DNA of 64,000 nucleotides from Treponema phagedenis (GCF_008153345.1 NZ_CP042818.1:1860001-1924000); one strand, 5' to 3'. Shown: positions 42,235-50,944, counted from the first letter of the stretch. Notes: generated by a model from the sequence alone, not told the origin. Numbers and translations: made by a program.

Positions 42235-42744
42235 ATGAAAATAACAGGATATCATGGAACAAGCACTAAAAATGCTACTAGCATTTTAAAAAATGGATTT
42301 AATGCTTCAACTGGTATCAAACAATGGTTGGGTGATGGAGTGTATTTTTTTGGTACATTAAAAGGCTACAGTGATGGGATTGAAGAAGCACGACACTGGG
42401 CTTTATATGTCAAAAAAGAAAAGGAAATTTCAGTACTTTCCGCAGAAATTGAAAGCAATGATTTTTTAGATTTATGTAACTGTGTAGAACATCGAAAGTT
42501 ATATGATAAGGTACTAAAAATCGCACGTGCGTTGCATTCCGCATCAAAATATAAAGATGAGGATTTTAATGATTGGCACGTATTTATACGAATAAAGGAA
42601 AATAATTCAATTGATTTTATACGGGCGTTCGTAAATGCTGCTAAGGATACTGGGCATATAGTACGAAGACCGCAAATTCAGATTTGTGTTATAAACAAGA
42701 GTTGTATTAAAAACATGCAGCTTGTTTGTGAGGAAAGGAGCTGA
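42235..42744 (+). CDS. ADP-ribosyltransferase-like toxin candidate
   Basis: A 169-residue protein with ART-type motifs: YHGTSTKNATSILKNGF (H of the NAD-binding motif) and LGDGVYFF (the Y motif). Small proteins with this YHGT...G.YF pattern occur as toxins of toxin-antitoxin modules; the CmdT toxin of CmdTAC phage defence is an ADP-ribosyltransferase of similar size. It is first in a rightward three-gene operon and starts divergently from the HEPN operon. Activity is inferred from motif and context. Confidence 0.6.
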   Translation: MKITGYHGTSTKNATSILKNGFNASTGIKQWLGDGVYFFGTLKGYSDGIEEARHWALYVKKEKEISVLSAEIESNDFLDLCNCVEHRKLYDKVLKIARALHSASKYKDEDFNDWHVFIRIKENNSIDFIRAFVNAAKDTGHIVRRPQIQICVINKSCIKNMQLVCEERS

Positions 42745-42746
42745 TT

Positions 42747-43184
42747 ATGGATGCAGGAACAAAATATTTAAAGCAATTGATACAGACATTTAGTGATATG
42801 ACTGTTGAAGAGTATGAAAAGCTTTATAAAGAAACTATGGTGCAAACTGATAGCTTTCCTAAGATTCTCACTGAGGGGGTACCTCTGATTGATGAATATT
42901 TAAAGGAAAAAGAACATAAAGCTCTTGGTATTGTCTATATGTATATGTATCAGGACATTAAAAAAGAACGTATAAACATGAGTGAACCAACTTTAAAAAT
43001 AAACGAAATTCTATCAAGTATTAAGGAAAACACCGGGAGAAAAAAAACAAAACCATCTATTTTTCAAAAGCCGGTTGCGCTTGTTAAAAAATCTATGACA
43101 AGTCTCCCTAATGATTTTTACAAAACAATGAAGGATGTATACAATGAAAATACTGAATATCTTTTTAATACAAGCAGGATTTAG
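42747..43184 (+). CDS. Middle gene of ART operon, antitoxin candidate
   Basis: A 145-residue helical protein. The N terminus (YLKQLIQTFSDMTVEEYEKLYKET) reads like a short protein-binding helix bundle, and the C terminus is basic (RKKTKPSIFQKPVALVKKSM). It starts 2 nt after the ART gene. A small basic/helical protein in this place fits an antitoxin. Its last 41 bp overlap the next gene. Family not recognised. Confidence 0.5.
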   Translation: MDAGTKYLKQLIQTFSDMTVEEYEKLYKETMVQTDSFPKILTEGVPLIDEYLKEKEHKALGIVYMYMYQDIKKERINMSEPTLKINEILSSIKENTGRKKTKPSIFQKPVALVKKSMTSLPNDFYKTMKDVYNENTEYLFNTSRI

Positions 43185-43509
43185 TAGCTATGGATTACCT
43201 AAAAAAGATTTAAGCATTACAAAAGAAGTTGCGACTGAAATGAAAGATAAAGAACACGATAAAGCTCTTGCTGTTCAGTCAATAGTATTTACAATAACCG
43301 AAGATGAAGAAACGCTGGCGGAAATGGCTTTAAAATATATGGTTATATTTTGTGATTTTGAAAATGAAAGTAACAAAGAACTGGAAGACAGCATTTTTAA
43401 GGAAATGCAGCAGGTATATATAGATAAGGCAAATGAATTCCTTGTTCCGGCACATTTACCAGCCTTATACCGTCCTCATTTGCAAGATATGATCAACTCT
43501 GAAGATTAA
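43144..43509 (+). CDS. Third gene of ART operon, possible divergent SecB-like chaperone
   Basis: A protein of about 121 residues with the start chosen at ATG 43144, 9 nt after an aagga site. It has two strand-like segments (ALAVQSIVFTITEDEET) and a C-terminal helix ending LPALYRPHLQDMI. The C-terminal part is faintly similar to the PxILFPYxR region of SecB. In a CmdTAC-like arrangement this would be the chaperone. The similarity is weak and could be chance. Confidence 0.45.
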   Translation: MKILNIFLIQAGFSSYGLPKKDLSITKEVATEMKDKEHDKALAVQSIVFTITEDEETLAEMALKYMVIFCDFENESNKELEDSIFKEMQQVYIDKANEFLVPAHLPALYRPHLQDMINSED

Positions 43510-43583
43510 GCTTTTCGGAATATATTGAAAATGCAGTATTTACACGTCAATAAATGGTGGTATAATTTATAGCGGGGCGGAGT

Positions 43584-44120
43584 CTAGTAGCTTGTATGTA
43601 AATACTGTAGAGCTTTGTATATTTCTTTTATTTCTTGGATTGGTATGTATTTTTTCATGTAGTCGTAATCAGGTTTTCCTTCGATAGTTACAGGGAGCAT
43701 TATTTTTAAATTTTCCACTTTATCTGTCGCATTAAATCCATAAGAAAATCTAACTTTCTGTTTATTTATCATTTGGCTGATAAACATTAAAACATCTTTA
43801 TTAAGATTATCTGCGGTATATTCTAGGGCTTTCACTCTTGTTCCAATATAAAAATTATGCGGTTGTACAAATGAATGAAAATTACCCCTATCTGCCAATG
43901 ATATTGTATTATCATGCTTGAACAGTCTTCTGTTTTCTAAATTTTTAGTAAAGAAATTTATTCCATTATTTTCTATTGTGTGAGATACAACAGGATATAT
44001 ACCTTTTTCTAATTTTGAAATTATTATATCTCTTCCCGTGTAAACATTAAATAATTGGCTTATAGAAAATTCCGACCAAGTTTTTTGCTCGAGCGGTATC
44101 ATTTTTTCTTTATATTGCAT
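43584..44120 (-). CDS. Specificity-subunit fragment (third target-recognition domain)
   Basis: A 178-residue single recognition-domain fragment of an S subunit (TWSEFSISQLFNVYTGRDIII..., then VENLKIMLPVTIEGKPDYDYMKKYI). It lies directly downstream of the main S gene, separated by the (TA)10 tract and a stop. If the tract changes to 8 or 11 units, the upstream frame continues into this one, producing a three-domain S protein. Otherwise it can start at its own ATG (44120). See the (TA)10 feature. Confidence 0.7.
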   Translation of the reverse strand: MQYKEKMIPLEQKTWSEFSISQLFNVYTGRDIIISKLEKGIYPVVSHTIENNGINFFTKNLENRRLFKHDNTISLADRGNFHSFVQPHNFYIGTRVKALEYTADNLNKDVLMFISQMINKQKVRFSYGFNATDKVENLKIMLPVTIEGKPDYDYMKKYIPIQEIKEIYKALQYLHTSY

Positions 44121-44127
44121 TGCTAAC

Positions 44128-45198
44128 CTATATATATATATATATATATGGAAGGAAATTGCTTATTTTTTCCACTTCCAGCTTCTGCATAAACTTACTC
44201 ATATACTCCCAATGAGGATTGCCGTTTTTATCTGCTGGAAGTGTTAAAATTTCATTTTCTAAACGAGATTGATTTCTCTTATACCCAAAATTATACTTAC
44301 CTCTGACTCTATCAGCAACGGTAGTAATAAACATGCCATTATATTGATTTAAATTCTCATTATATCCTACTGAGATATCCTGAGTTGCCATAAAGTTTTC
44401 TTTCTTGTATACAGAATATCCCATTGAACCTTCTCCATTTCGAATGAAGGCAATACAATTACCTCTATATACTAAGTTAGAAATTGGATCTACAAATTCT
44501 AAAACTCCATTATTTTTATTTGTTGCTCCTAAATAACTAATGCCTCTATTTTTGTCTGTATCCAAGTGATTTAATCCTTTAGACGGTTTTCTTTCAAACG
44601 TAAATAATGACCCAAGTTTAAAATTCTTCCACTTAACATCTTCTAGACCTACCAAATCAAAAGCAGTCTCAAGCATTTTTTGTTCATAATAATCTATAAC
44701 TTTTTGAGCTATTATCTTTTGCTCCTGCTTGATGTAATCTTCCATAAATTGCCAGTTAGGCTCGCCGTTTTGATCGACAGGAATCTTTATGATTTGTTGC
44801 CTAATCCTAGTTTGACTAAATTTATATCCATACCCAAATTTTTCGCCCTTTGACTTGTCAATCACACTTTTTAAAAATAAACCTAGTTCTTTAGAAATAG
44901 GCTTATCATCTTTTCTCGAAATTACCTCAACGTGATCTGTTGCCAAAAAATCATTTTTCTGATAAAAGACATATCCATCTGTTGCACTATCTACCGTTAA
45001 GACTTCGCCTTTTTCTGTTGGATTGTTTTTATAAAAGTTATCTAATGCATTATTAGTGCCTGCGCAAGTAATTCTAGGAGTTTTTCCTCCTGCTATTAAT
45101 ACAGAAGGGTGCGTAGTGACTGTGCCTTTTACATCAAATAATTCTTTAATTCTAAACTCTCCCCACTCTACATCATTTAATGACAACCTTTTACTCAT
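44128..45198 (-). CDS. DNA specificity (S) subunit with two recognition domains
   Basis: About 356 residues from the ATG at 45198 (upstream in-frame codons are less likely starts). Two target-recognition domains are recognisable: DVEWGEFRIKELFDVKG with FGYGYKFSQTRIRQQIIKIP, and LEDVKWKNFKLGSLFTFERK with NFGYKRNQSRLENEILTLP. Each is followed by a helical spacer (NWQFMEDYIKQEQKIIAQ; HWEYMSKFMQKLEVEKI). It overlaps the end of the restriction-modification gene (ATGAGTAA). The C terminus runs into the TA tract (YIYIYI) and stops. Confidence 0.8.
   Translation of the reverse strand: MSKRLSLNDVEWGEFRIKELFDVKGTVTTHPSVLIAGGKTPRITCAGTNNALDNFYKNNPTEKGEVLTVDSATDGYVFYQKNDFLATDHVEVISRKDDKPISKELGLFLKSVIDKSKGEKFGYGYKFSQTRIRQQIIKIPVDQNGEPNWQFMEDYIKQEQKIIAQKVIDYYEQKMLETAFDLVGLEDVKWKNFKLGSLFTFERKPSKGLNHLDTDKNRGISYLGATNKNNGVLEFVDPISNLVYRGNCIAFIRNGEGSMGYSVYKKENFMATQDISVGYNENLNQYNGMFITTVADRVRGKYNFGYKRNQSRLENEILTLPADKNGNPHWEYMSKFMQKLEVEKISNFLPYIYIYI
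44129..44148. repeat. (TA)10 phase-variation tract
   Basis: Ten TA units at the junction of the S gene and the recognition-domain fragment. With 10 units the S frame stops at once; 11 or 8 units would run into the fragment in frame; 9 units would stop soon after. Confidence 0.9.
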
Positions 45199-47176
45199 TA
45201 TAATCACCATCCTCTTGCGCAACTTTAAGGCTTAAGTGATTTTTATATTTTGGATACTCCTCTTTTACTTCTTTTTCATCAAAACCAAATAGATAACCTC
45301 TGCCATGAGTAATCATATTTACTTCAAAGGTAATATAGTCGGCGATTGTATTTCTAAAATCTTCTTCGGAAGGAATTTCATCATTAAAATAGTAAAAGGA
45401 ATGTAGCCATTCATCATCTGGCTCAATCGTTGTTTTTACGCAGAACTTTGTCGGTGCGTCTGTTCTGTCGAACCAGACATCCAATAAATGTTGCTTTTTA
45501 TCTTTAGCACTTCCATTATCAACTAAACCGATATGTTTTGCAACCTCATATCCGTCATCTTCAAAGTTGATAAATTTACATACTTTATTTTCTGAATGCG
45601 GAATGTGTGCTGTAAATATTGCAATGCACGGATTTGTGCCGACACCGTAAAAAGTATTTTTGTTTAAGGTAATTACGCCTTCCAGTGTGTGTTTTTTTAG
45701 GATATTTGTTTTTATGTTTTTTTCTTCTGTCGTTTTGCCTGTCATTGAGCTTTGCGGAACAATAACAATTACTTTTCCTCCTTCGGTAACGGAATTGAGT
45801 AGGTGTTCCGTAAAAGCTATTTCATATAAATCAGGATTTTGTTTTGAGCCTTGAGAATACGGCGGGTTCATCATACCGACAGTATAGCCTTCTTTTTGCA
45901 GATCAAAAGGATTTTCGTTTAAAAAATCTTTGTTGTATAGATTGCTTTTTCCGTCTCCTCGTAAAATCATATTCGTAGTAGCTATGGTAAACATATAGCT
46001 CTGTATTTCTATACCAAATAGCTGCTTTTTTTTGATGTCATTTTTTTCATCAAGTGTTTTTGCCTTTAAAAGCATATTGTGCATAGCTGCAATTAAAAAA
46101 CCTGCGGTTCCGCAACAGGGGTCAAAAACTTTATCATTAGGTTTTAAGTCGGCTAAATTGCAAAATAATTCTGTTATATGACGGGGAGTTAAAATAATTC
46201 CGAGTGCTTGTCCGTCTCCGCCAGAATAGGACGTGAACTCCCCGTAAAATCTTCCTAAAAAATCTTCAGCAGATGTGTTATATCTAATGTTTTGATAAAT
46301 GCTCTTGTATAAAAACTCGGTATAATGTTTTAATGGTGTTTTCCCAAGTCCCACATTCACTTCGTTTATTTTAGCGGTATCTTTAATAACCGCAAATTGA
46401 GTAAGCAGTTTGTCTTTTTTTACTTCAGGCGAAACATTAGCCCTTGCTAAGTTGTCCTTTATTGCGTTATAGATTTTTTGCCCGTCTGTTTTCTTTTTAT
46501 CACCGATAAGATTGTTTATATCAAAATTGCGATACTCAATTTCACGCAAAGCAAGTAAAATGCCGGAGACAACTAGTGGCTTGTCTTTATCTTGAATGCT
46601 GCCGTAATTTCGCAAGTCTTCATGCAGGCTTTGAGCTTCCCTTAATATCTCTGCGGTTGTTTTTTCAAAATCTGTTCTTTCTTTTAATATTTCTTTAATA
46701 TAATATTCGTCAATATTTTGTTCGTTAAATGATATAAGAGTTTCAATTTCAGGCAGTTTTGTATGATATCCTCTTTCATCAATAAAAAAGGGAGATATTT
46801 TATGTCGTTTTTCATCTCCGGAAATTCCGATTGATAGTATTTTTTTATAATTTGTATGAGTGGCAAGGTGTTTACCGTAGAAGATTGCCCCGTTTACCGC
46901 ATAATTGACTACTGCATCTTTGTCATCGGCAAGTGTGTTGTTTTTTGTTTTTTTTTCGTGCTTTGCAATATCCGCTTTGTCCTCAATGACAAGTAAAAAA
47001 TCTTTTATTACTGCCGTATATTCAGGAAAGCCTGATTTGCCGGTGCCGCTTTTAGATGCTGTTTTTAAAGCGGTTGCTATTTCTTTTATATTGCTACCCT
47101 GCGGATAAAATGGTATGCGCGCTTCTTCTAATAATTTGCTTACCCATAAATCAGTTACTGTCTCTTTTCTTGCCAT
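45191..47176 (-). CDS. Fused nuclease-methyltransferase (BcgI-like RM subunit)
   Basis: A 661-residue protein. The N terminus holds a nuclease-type motif FPEYTAVIKDFLLVIEDKAD (E...D...ExK), and the C-terminal half is an N6-adenine methyltransferase with FDPCCGTAGFLIAAMHN (SAM site) and MMNPPYSQGS (NPPY). Size and layout match the A subunit of BcgI-type enzymes, in which restriction and methylation sit in one chain and specificity in a separate S subunit. The downstream S gene supports this. A stand-alone HsdM is less likely because of the extra nuclease motif. Confidence 0.8.
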   Translation of the reverse strand: MARKETVTDLWVSKLLEEARIPFYPQGSNIKEIATALKTASKSGTGKSGFPEYTAVIKDFLLVIEDKADIAKHEKKTKNNTLADDKDAVVNYAVNGAIFYGKHLATHTNYKKILSIGISGDEKRHKISPFFIDERGYHTKLPEIETLISFNEQNIDEYYIKEILKERTDFEKTTAEILREAQSLHEDLRNYGSIQDKDKPLVVSGILLALREIEYRNFDINNLIGDKKKTDGQKIYNAIKDNLARANVSPEVKKDKLLTQFAVIKDTAKINEVNVGLGKTPLKHYTEFLYKSIYQNIRYNTSAEDFLGRFYGEFTSYSGGDGQALGIILTPRHITELFCNLADLKPNDKVFDPCCGTAGFLIAAMHNMLLKAKTLDEKNDIKKKQLFGIEIQSYMFTIATTNMILRGDGKSNLYNKDFLNENPFDLQKEGYTVGMMNPPYSQGSKQNPDLYEIAFTEHLLNSVTEGGKVIVIVPQSSMTGKTTEEKNIKTNILKKHTLEGVITLNKNTFYGVGTNPCIAIFTAHIPHSENKVCKFINFEDDGYEVAKHIGLVDNGSAKDKKQHLLDVWFDRTDAPTKFCVKTTIEPDDEWLHSFYYFNDEIPSEEDFRNTIADYITFEVNMITHGRGYLFGFDEKEVKEEYPKYKNHLSLKVAQEDGDYNE

Positions 47177-47237
47177 TTTGTCTCCAAAAAAAATAATGCT
47201 ACAATTATGTTATCGAAAATTGTTTTTATTTGCTTAA

Positions 47238-47265
47238 AGTTTATTGATATTCTATATAAAGTCAA
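47238..47265 (-). promoter_or_regulatory. Promoter of restriction-modification operon
   Basis: On the minus strand, TTGACT and TAAACT with a 16-bp spacer, upstream of the fused RM gene, which has ggagaca before its start. Confidence 0.5.
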
Positions 47266-47354
47266 TTACTCAAGATATTTACAAAAAATTTCCTTTAATA
47301 ATCTTATGTAAAAGGTTATTATATATGCAAATGGGAAGCTTTGTTTACATGGTG

Positions 47355-47389
47355 TTGACAAAATTGATAAAAGGTTGATATGCTGTCAA
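47355..47389 (+). promoter_or_regulatory. Promoter with overlapping inverted repeat, ImmA gene
   Basis: TTGACA (47355-47360), 18-bp spacer, TATGCT (47379-47384). TTGACA and TGTCAA (47384-47389) form an inverted repeat across the promoter, a possible operator for the XRE regulator encoded downstream. Confidence 0.55.
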
Positions 47390-47409
47390 TATTAAATAGG
47401 AGGCTGTAG

Positions 47410-47448
47410 ATGAAAGATTTATCTATTAATTATAAGGAAAAGGCGTGA
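47410..47448 (+). CDS. 12-residue leader peptide
   Basis: ATG at 47410 follows an aggaggctgtag site and encodes MKDLSINYKEKA. Its stop overlaps the GTG start of the XRE-ImmA gene (gtGA), so translation of the regulator is probably coupled to this leader. Confidence 0.4.
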   Translation: MKDLSINYKEKA

Positions 47449-48554
47449 AAATTTTTAATCCGGCGCGGCTAACGCAGGCTAGAAATTGGAATAATTATAC
47501 GCTTGATTATTTAGCCGGAATGCTTGGCGTTACAAAGGCTTCTGTCAGTTTGTATGAAAAAGGAGCGCGCAATCCTGATGCCTTTGTTCAAATACGGCTT
47601 GCCGAAGCTTTAGGTTTTCCAATTGAATTTTTTTATAAACCATCATTTGATACCTCTAATGCCCGCATTTCATATCGAAAAAATAGCTCAACTAAAAAAA
47701 AGGAGAAGCAGAGGGCGGAACTTTTAAAGCAGTTTTCAATTGAGTTTATTGCTATGCTTTCAGGTTATGTTTCCTTTAAAGAAAGTACTATCAAGCCGAT
47801 TGATATTTCTTGTGAAGAATTATCAAGCGAAGATATTGAAGATGTCGCAGTAACATTACGAAAAACGTTTAATGCCGGCTTAGGGCCTATACAAAATTTG
47901 ATGATTTTTCTTGAAAATAGAGGTGCTATTATTTTTTTGTACGATAATTCAATTATCGAAATAGATGGTTTTTCCTGTATGTATGCATCGCAACCGTTTA
48001 TATATATTAATACTGACTACCCATGGGACAGAATGCGCTTCACGCTTGCCCATGAATTAGGACACATCATATTACATTCGGGTATTGATGAGACAAAAAC
48101 TCAAAGCTTTGACTTTTATAAAATGATAGAAAGGCAAGCAAATGTATTTGCAGGGGCTTTTTTATTTCCTAAAGAATCTTTTAGAAGAGAATTCAGGGGA
48201 ATTGATAACAGATTTTTACTTGAAACAAAAAAAAAGTGGGGCCTTTCCAAAGCCGCCATTGTTAAGAGAGCTCATTCATTAAAACTCATTGGAGATACTC
48301 AAAAGATATCCTTTTTTACCGGGCAAAGCCGGCGAAAAGAGCGTAAAGAGGAAGAAGGTTCAAAAATCCGAGAAAAGGAAGCCCCTTTTTTAGTTAAGAC
48401 GGTAGTCAATACCTTACTCGAGCAGCACATTGACAGTTATTCATTAATAAGCCGCTGTGGGTTTCCCGATGAACTTTTACAAATAATTTCCGCAAATACA
48501 CTTGTTGCAAAGGATGAAGAAAAACAAACTTTACCGTTTAAACTCAATTTCTAA
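47445..48554 (+). CDS. XRE-HTH / ImmA-type metalloprotease regulator
   Basis: A 369-residue protein with an N-terminal XRE-type helix-turn-helix (YTLDYLAGMLGVTKASVSLYEKGARNPD) and an ImmA/IrrE-like domain with FTLAHELGHIILH (HExxH) and a downstream glutamate in ERQANVFAGAFLFP. Such proteins cleave or relieve repressors of mobile elements in response to damage signals. It starts at GTG behind a leader peptide and lies between the RM genes and the integrase. The last 80 residues are basic and of unknown fold. Confidence 0.8.
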   Translation: MKIFNPARLTQARNWNNYTLDYLAGMLGVTKASVSLYEKGARNPDAFVQIRLAEALGFPIEFFYKPSFDTSNARISYRKNSSTKKKEKQRAELLKQFSIEFIAMLSGYVSFKESTIKPIDISCEELSSEDIEDVAVTLRKTFNAGLGPIQNLMIFLENRGAIIFLYDNSIIEIDGFSCMYASQPFIYINTDYPWDRMRFTLAHELGHIILHSGIDETKTQSFDFYKMIERQANVFAGAFLFPKESFRREFRGIDNRFLLETKKKWGLSKAAIVKRAHSLKLIGDTQKISFFTGQSRRKERKEEEGSKIREKEAPFLVKTVVNTLLEQHIDSYSLISRCGFPDELLQIISANTLVAKDEEKQTLPFKLNF

Positions 48555-48692
48555 AACAAAACATGAGAGCAATTTTATCTGTTTAAAAGCCAATGAGTTG
48601 ATTTTTGCTGAAATCGCTAAAGACTCAAGTTTCTGAGGTGCCATGACGATATACAGATTAGGGTGGGTAGATGCTTTTTCACGGAGGAAAAA

Positions 48693-50120
48693 ATGAGGAA
48701 GGAATGGTATACGTATCTACGCAATGGATTTATCTATGTACAATTCATTAATAAAATAACCGGTAAAAAGATGACGGCAAAAAGTACCCGAACGCGAGAC
48801 CCTGCTAAAGCTGAGAAGATAATACATCAATGGTACTACAATCAAGACAGTTTTTTTAATATCAAGCAAAAAGACGATAAAATCGGTATAATAGAACTTG
48901 CCGTTGAAAATGCAACGCATCGAGCATTGCAAAAAGCGGTGCCTATCGATATTCAACATGATGAAAAACTTATTGCTTCTCTTTCGCAAACAATTGATCA
49001 AACAGTGAGCGAAACATTGAGCAAGTTTTTTGTTGATGCTGCAATAAAGGGAGAAGATAAAAAATCGATACAAAACCAAATACGCGCAATAGAAAGCATT
49101 GAAGAAAAAAGCGCAGAAATGAGAGAGCCCGGTGAGAAGTTTGATGGGGTTACTTTTAAGGACTATCTGTTTAATTTTTTTGATTACGACAAAAGTCCGT
49201 ATATTACGCAATTACAACAACGTGGCAAGTCTCTGCCGATGCGGCCGCGATTTAGAAATATGTTTTTGACATTCAGGCTCTATGAGCGTTTTTTTAGTAA
49301 CACACTGCTTGCAGATATTGAAGCGGATGAGATTAATAGTATTTTAGGAGCGATAAAAAATACCGGAAATCTTGCGGATTCTTCAATGTGCGCTTTGGTT
49401 AGCAGTATTTGTCAAGCACTCAAGTTTGCGTACGAAAATGATGTCATTTCGCATTTGATAACCAGCAAAATTACGCGGTTCTCAAAGAAAAATAAGAAAA
49501 AAGAAATTTTTACTAATTCTGAACTTAAAAGAATTTTTGATGAGCGTGAGAATGTTTTTAATAATGAGCGGTATGCGCTTATTAATGAGCTTTTGTTTAA
49601 AACCGGCTGCCGCATTGGCGAAATTCTTGCATTACAAATAAAAGATTTCCGCCAAACCTTAAACGGATATGAGCTTTTTATCGGCAGCAATTATGACTTT
49701 AGAGAGCATGCGTTAGGGCCGACAAAAACAAAGCGGGAAGATGTTGTGCCGATAACAAAGAAACTTGGTGAAAAGCTTATACACTGTATTGAACAAAGTC
49801 CGTTCAAGGATGACCCCGAAGCGTTTATTTTTTATTCGCCGAAATTCGGTAAAAGCAAACCGCTGTCTTATGCAATCGTCAATCGTGATTTTCAAATTGC
49901 TATGAAAAAACTTGGAATTACGCGTAAGAATCTTACACTTCACAGTTACAGGCATACGTATGCGTCCATGTTGCGCGATGCCGGTTATTCCGATTCTGAA
50001 TTGCAGTATCTAACTCGGCACGATAGCATTGACTTAGTATACCATTATGCCAATCATGTAACGCCGGCAATGCAACGAAAAAAAATAGCGGCTGCCGAGT
50101 TGATAGACGAGCTTGCGTAA
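48693..50120 (+). CDS. Tyrosine integrase
   Basis: About 475 residues from the ATG at 48693, which has acggaggaa 8 nt upstream (an upstream in-frame GTG lacks it). Catalytic residues of tyrosine recombinases are visible: FKTGCRIGEILAL (Arg), TLHSYRHTYASML (His-x-x-Arg), and DLVYHYANHVTP (Tyr). The N-terminal part holds arm-binding and core-binding regions. As the last gene of the prophage side it probably marks the right end, with an attachment site in the following gap. Confidence 0.85.
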   Translation: MRKEWYTYLRNGFIYVQFINKITGKKMTAKSTRTRDPAKAEKIIHQWYYNQDSFFNIKQKDDKIGIIELAVENATHRALQKAVPIDIQHDEKLIASLSQTIDQTVSETLSKFFVDAAIKGEDKKSIQNQIRAIESIEEKSAEMREPGEKFDGVTFKDYLFNFFDYDKSPYITQLQQRGKSLPMRPRFRNMFLTFRLYERFFSNTLLADIEADEINSILGAIKNTGNLADSSMCALVSSICQALKFAYENDVISHLITSKITRFSKKNKKKEIFTNSELKRIFDERENVFNNERYALINELLFKTGCRIGEILALQIKDFRQTLNGYELFIGSNYDFREHALGPTKTKREDVVPITKKLGEKLIHCIEQSPFKDDPEAFIFYSPKFGKSKPLSYAIVNRDFQIAMKKLGITRKNLTLHSYRHTYASMLRDAGYSDSELQYLTRHDSIDLVYHYANHVTPAMQRKKIAAAELIDELA

Positions 50121-50263
50121 AGCCCAGTAAAAAATTAAATACTATTCTCTTTCTTATTTCTTCCAAAAAAGGACAGAAAAGGGAACTTATGTTCTTTGCA
50201 GTAAAAAAAGATGCAAAAAACCGTATAAAATCTGTTTTTTCCAAAGTTTTTTTATTTTTTCGC
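50121..50263 (+). other. Gene-free gap after integrase
   Basis: No gene, tRNA or clear terminator is seen in this stretch; A/T-rich with a T-rich tail. The prophage attachment site is expected near here but no core repeat can be recognised without the left end. Confidence 0.3.
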
Positions 50264-50394
50264 TTGACAAAAACACATTAAGTGGTATTATGAGTATAGA
50301 TTTTCATTGAAACAGTAGCGATTATTTTTATAATCAAACTGTAGTAAAAATTGTAGTAAAAGAACACAAAAACAAGTGCTAAAAAACGCTTGTT
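50264..50394 (+). ncRNA. Possible promoter-driven small RNA
   Basis: TTGACA (50264-50269), 16 bp, TATTAT (50286-50291). About 80 nt later comes hairpin AACAAGTG/CGCTTGTT (50371-50394), with tandem tgtagtaaaa repeats in between. No open frame starts here. The hairpin lacks a clean T-run, so the end is uncertain. Confidence 0.35.
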
Positions 50395-50419
50395 CTCTAA
50401 AATCTCTTCCTTTTTAGTA

Positions 50420-50562
50420 GTCAAAACTAAACCTGCGAGTTTTAAAGCTTTGCAAATTGCTTTGCTTTAAAACGTCGCTTCTGTTTGGAACCACCGCCAT
50501 CCGTGGCGGTTCTGAGTTTTGACGTCCTTGTCAAAAACTAAACCTTGCGAGTTTTAAAAGCT
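50420..50562. repeat. Imperfect direct and inverted intergenic repeat
   Basis: gtcaaaactaaacctgcgag (50420) recurs as gtcaaaaactaaaccttgcg (50530). GTCAAAACT also forms an inverted repeat with AGTTTTGAC before 50525. Between them is a hairpin CCACCGCC/GGCGG (about 50490-50512). Confidence 0.6.
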
Positions 50563-50579
50563 TTTATTATAAAAAGTGT

Positions 50580-50710
50580 TCGACACGGCGCAAGGGCGAA
50601 CCCTTCGAATTGCTACCTTTGGTTCGCCTACGAGTTTTGCCTGTTTGCAATAAGGTGTCAGGCAAAACATCGTTTGGAATTTTGCAACGGTGGGCAATTT
50701 ACCATAGGAA
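50580..50710. repeat. Interspersed host repeat, full-length copy
   Basis: Starts cgacacggcgcaa, contains a variant of the 47-bp palindromic unit seen at 36865 and 36969, and ends aacggtgggcaatttaccata. A shortened reverse copy lies at 63296-63335. Confidence 0.65.
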
Positions 50711-50880
50711 TGCTTAAATCCGCAGCCCCTTATTGTTGATACCCCGATTTTTATAACAGGAAGTTAATTACAAAATATTATGGTAGTGCTTTACTATATG
50801 CATATCGAAACGTTCCTCCCCTCACCGTGGCTGTATATTTCCGCAAAATATAATAATACAGTTTTTTCTCCGTTGGCTGC

Positions 50881-50910
50881 TTGAAAATTTTCCTTATTTA
50901 GGTATATAAT
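50881..50910 (+). promoter_or_regulatory. Promoter of M23 peptidase gene
   Basis: TTGAAA (50881-50886), 18 bp, TATAAT (50905-50910), about 35 nt before the ATG. Confidence 0.6.
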
Positions 50911-50944
50911 ATATTCATAGGTATCATCCGATACTGATTACGTT

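Noticed and set aside
45660-45854. Short plus-strand frame inside the RM gene
   Set aside because: Shadow of the methyltransferase domain; hydrophobic residues arise from the T-rich complementary strand.
40667-50394. CRISPR array or cas genes in the accessory block
   Set aside because: No regularly spaced direct repeats with unique spacers, and no Cas-like proteins; the repeats seen are tandem or palindromic.
50121-50944. tRNA gene as integration site next to the integrase
   Set aside because: The ggttcg-containing segments resemble T-arms at first sight but belong to the palindromic repeat; no cloverleaf with an anticodon arm could be built.
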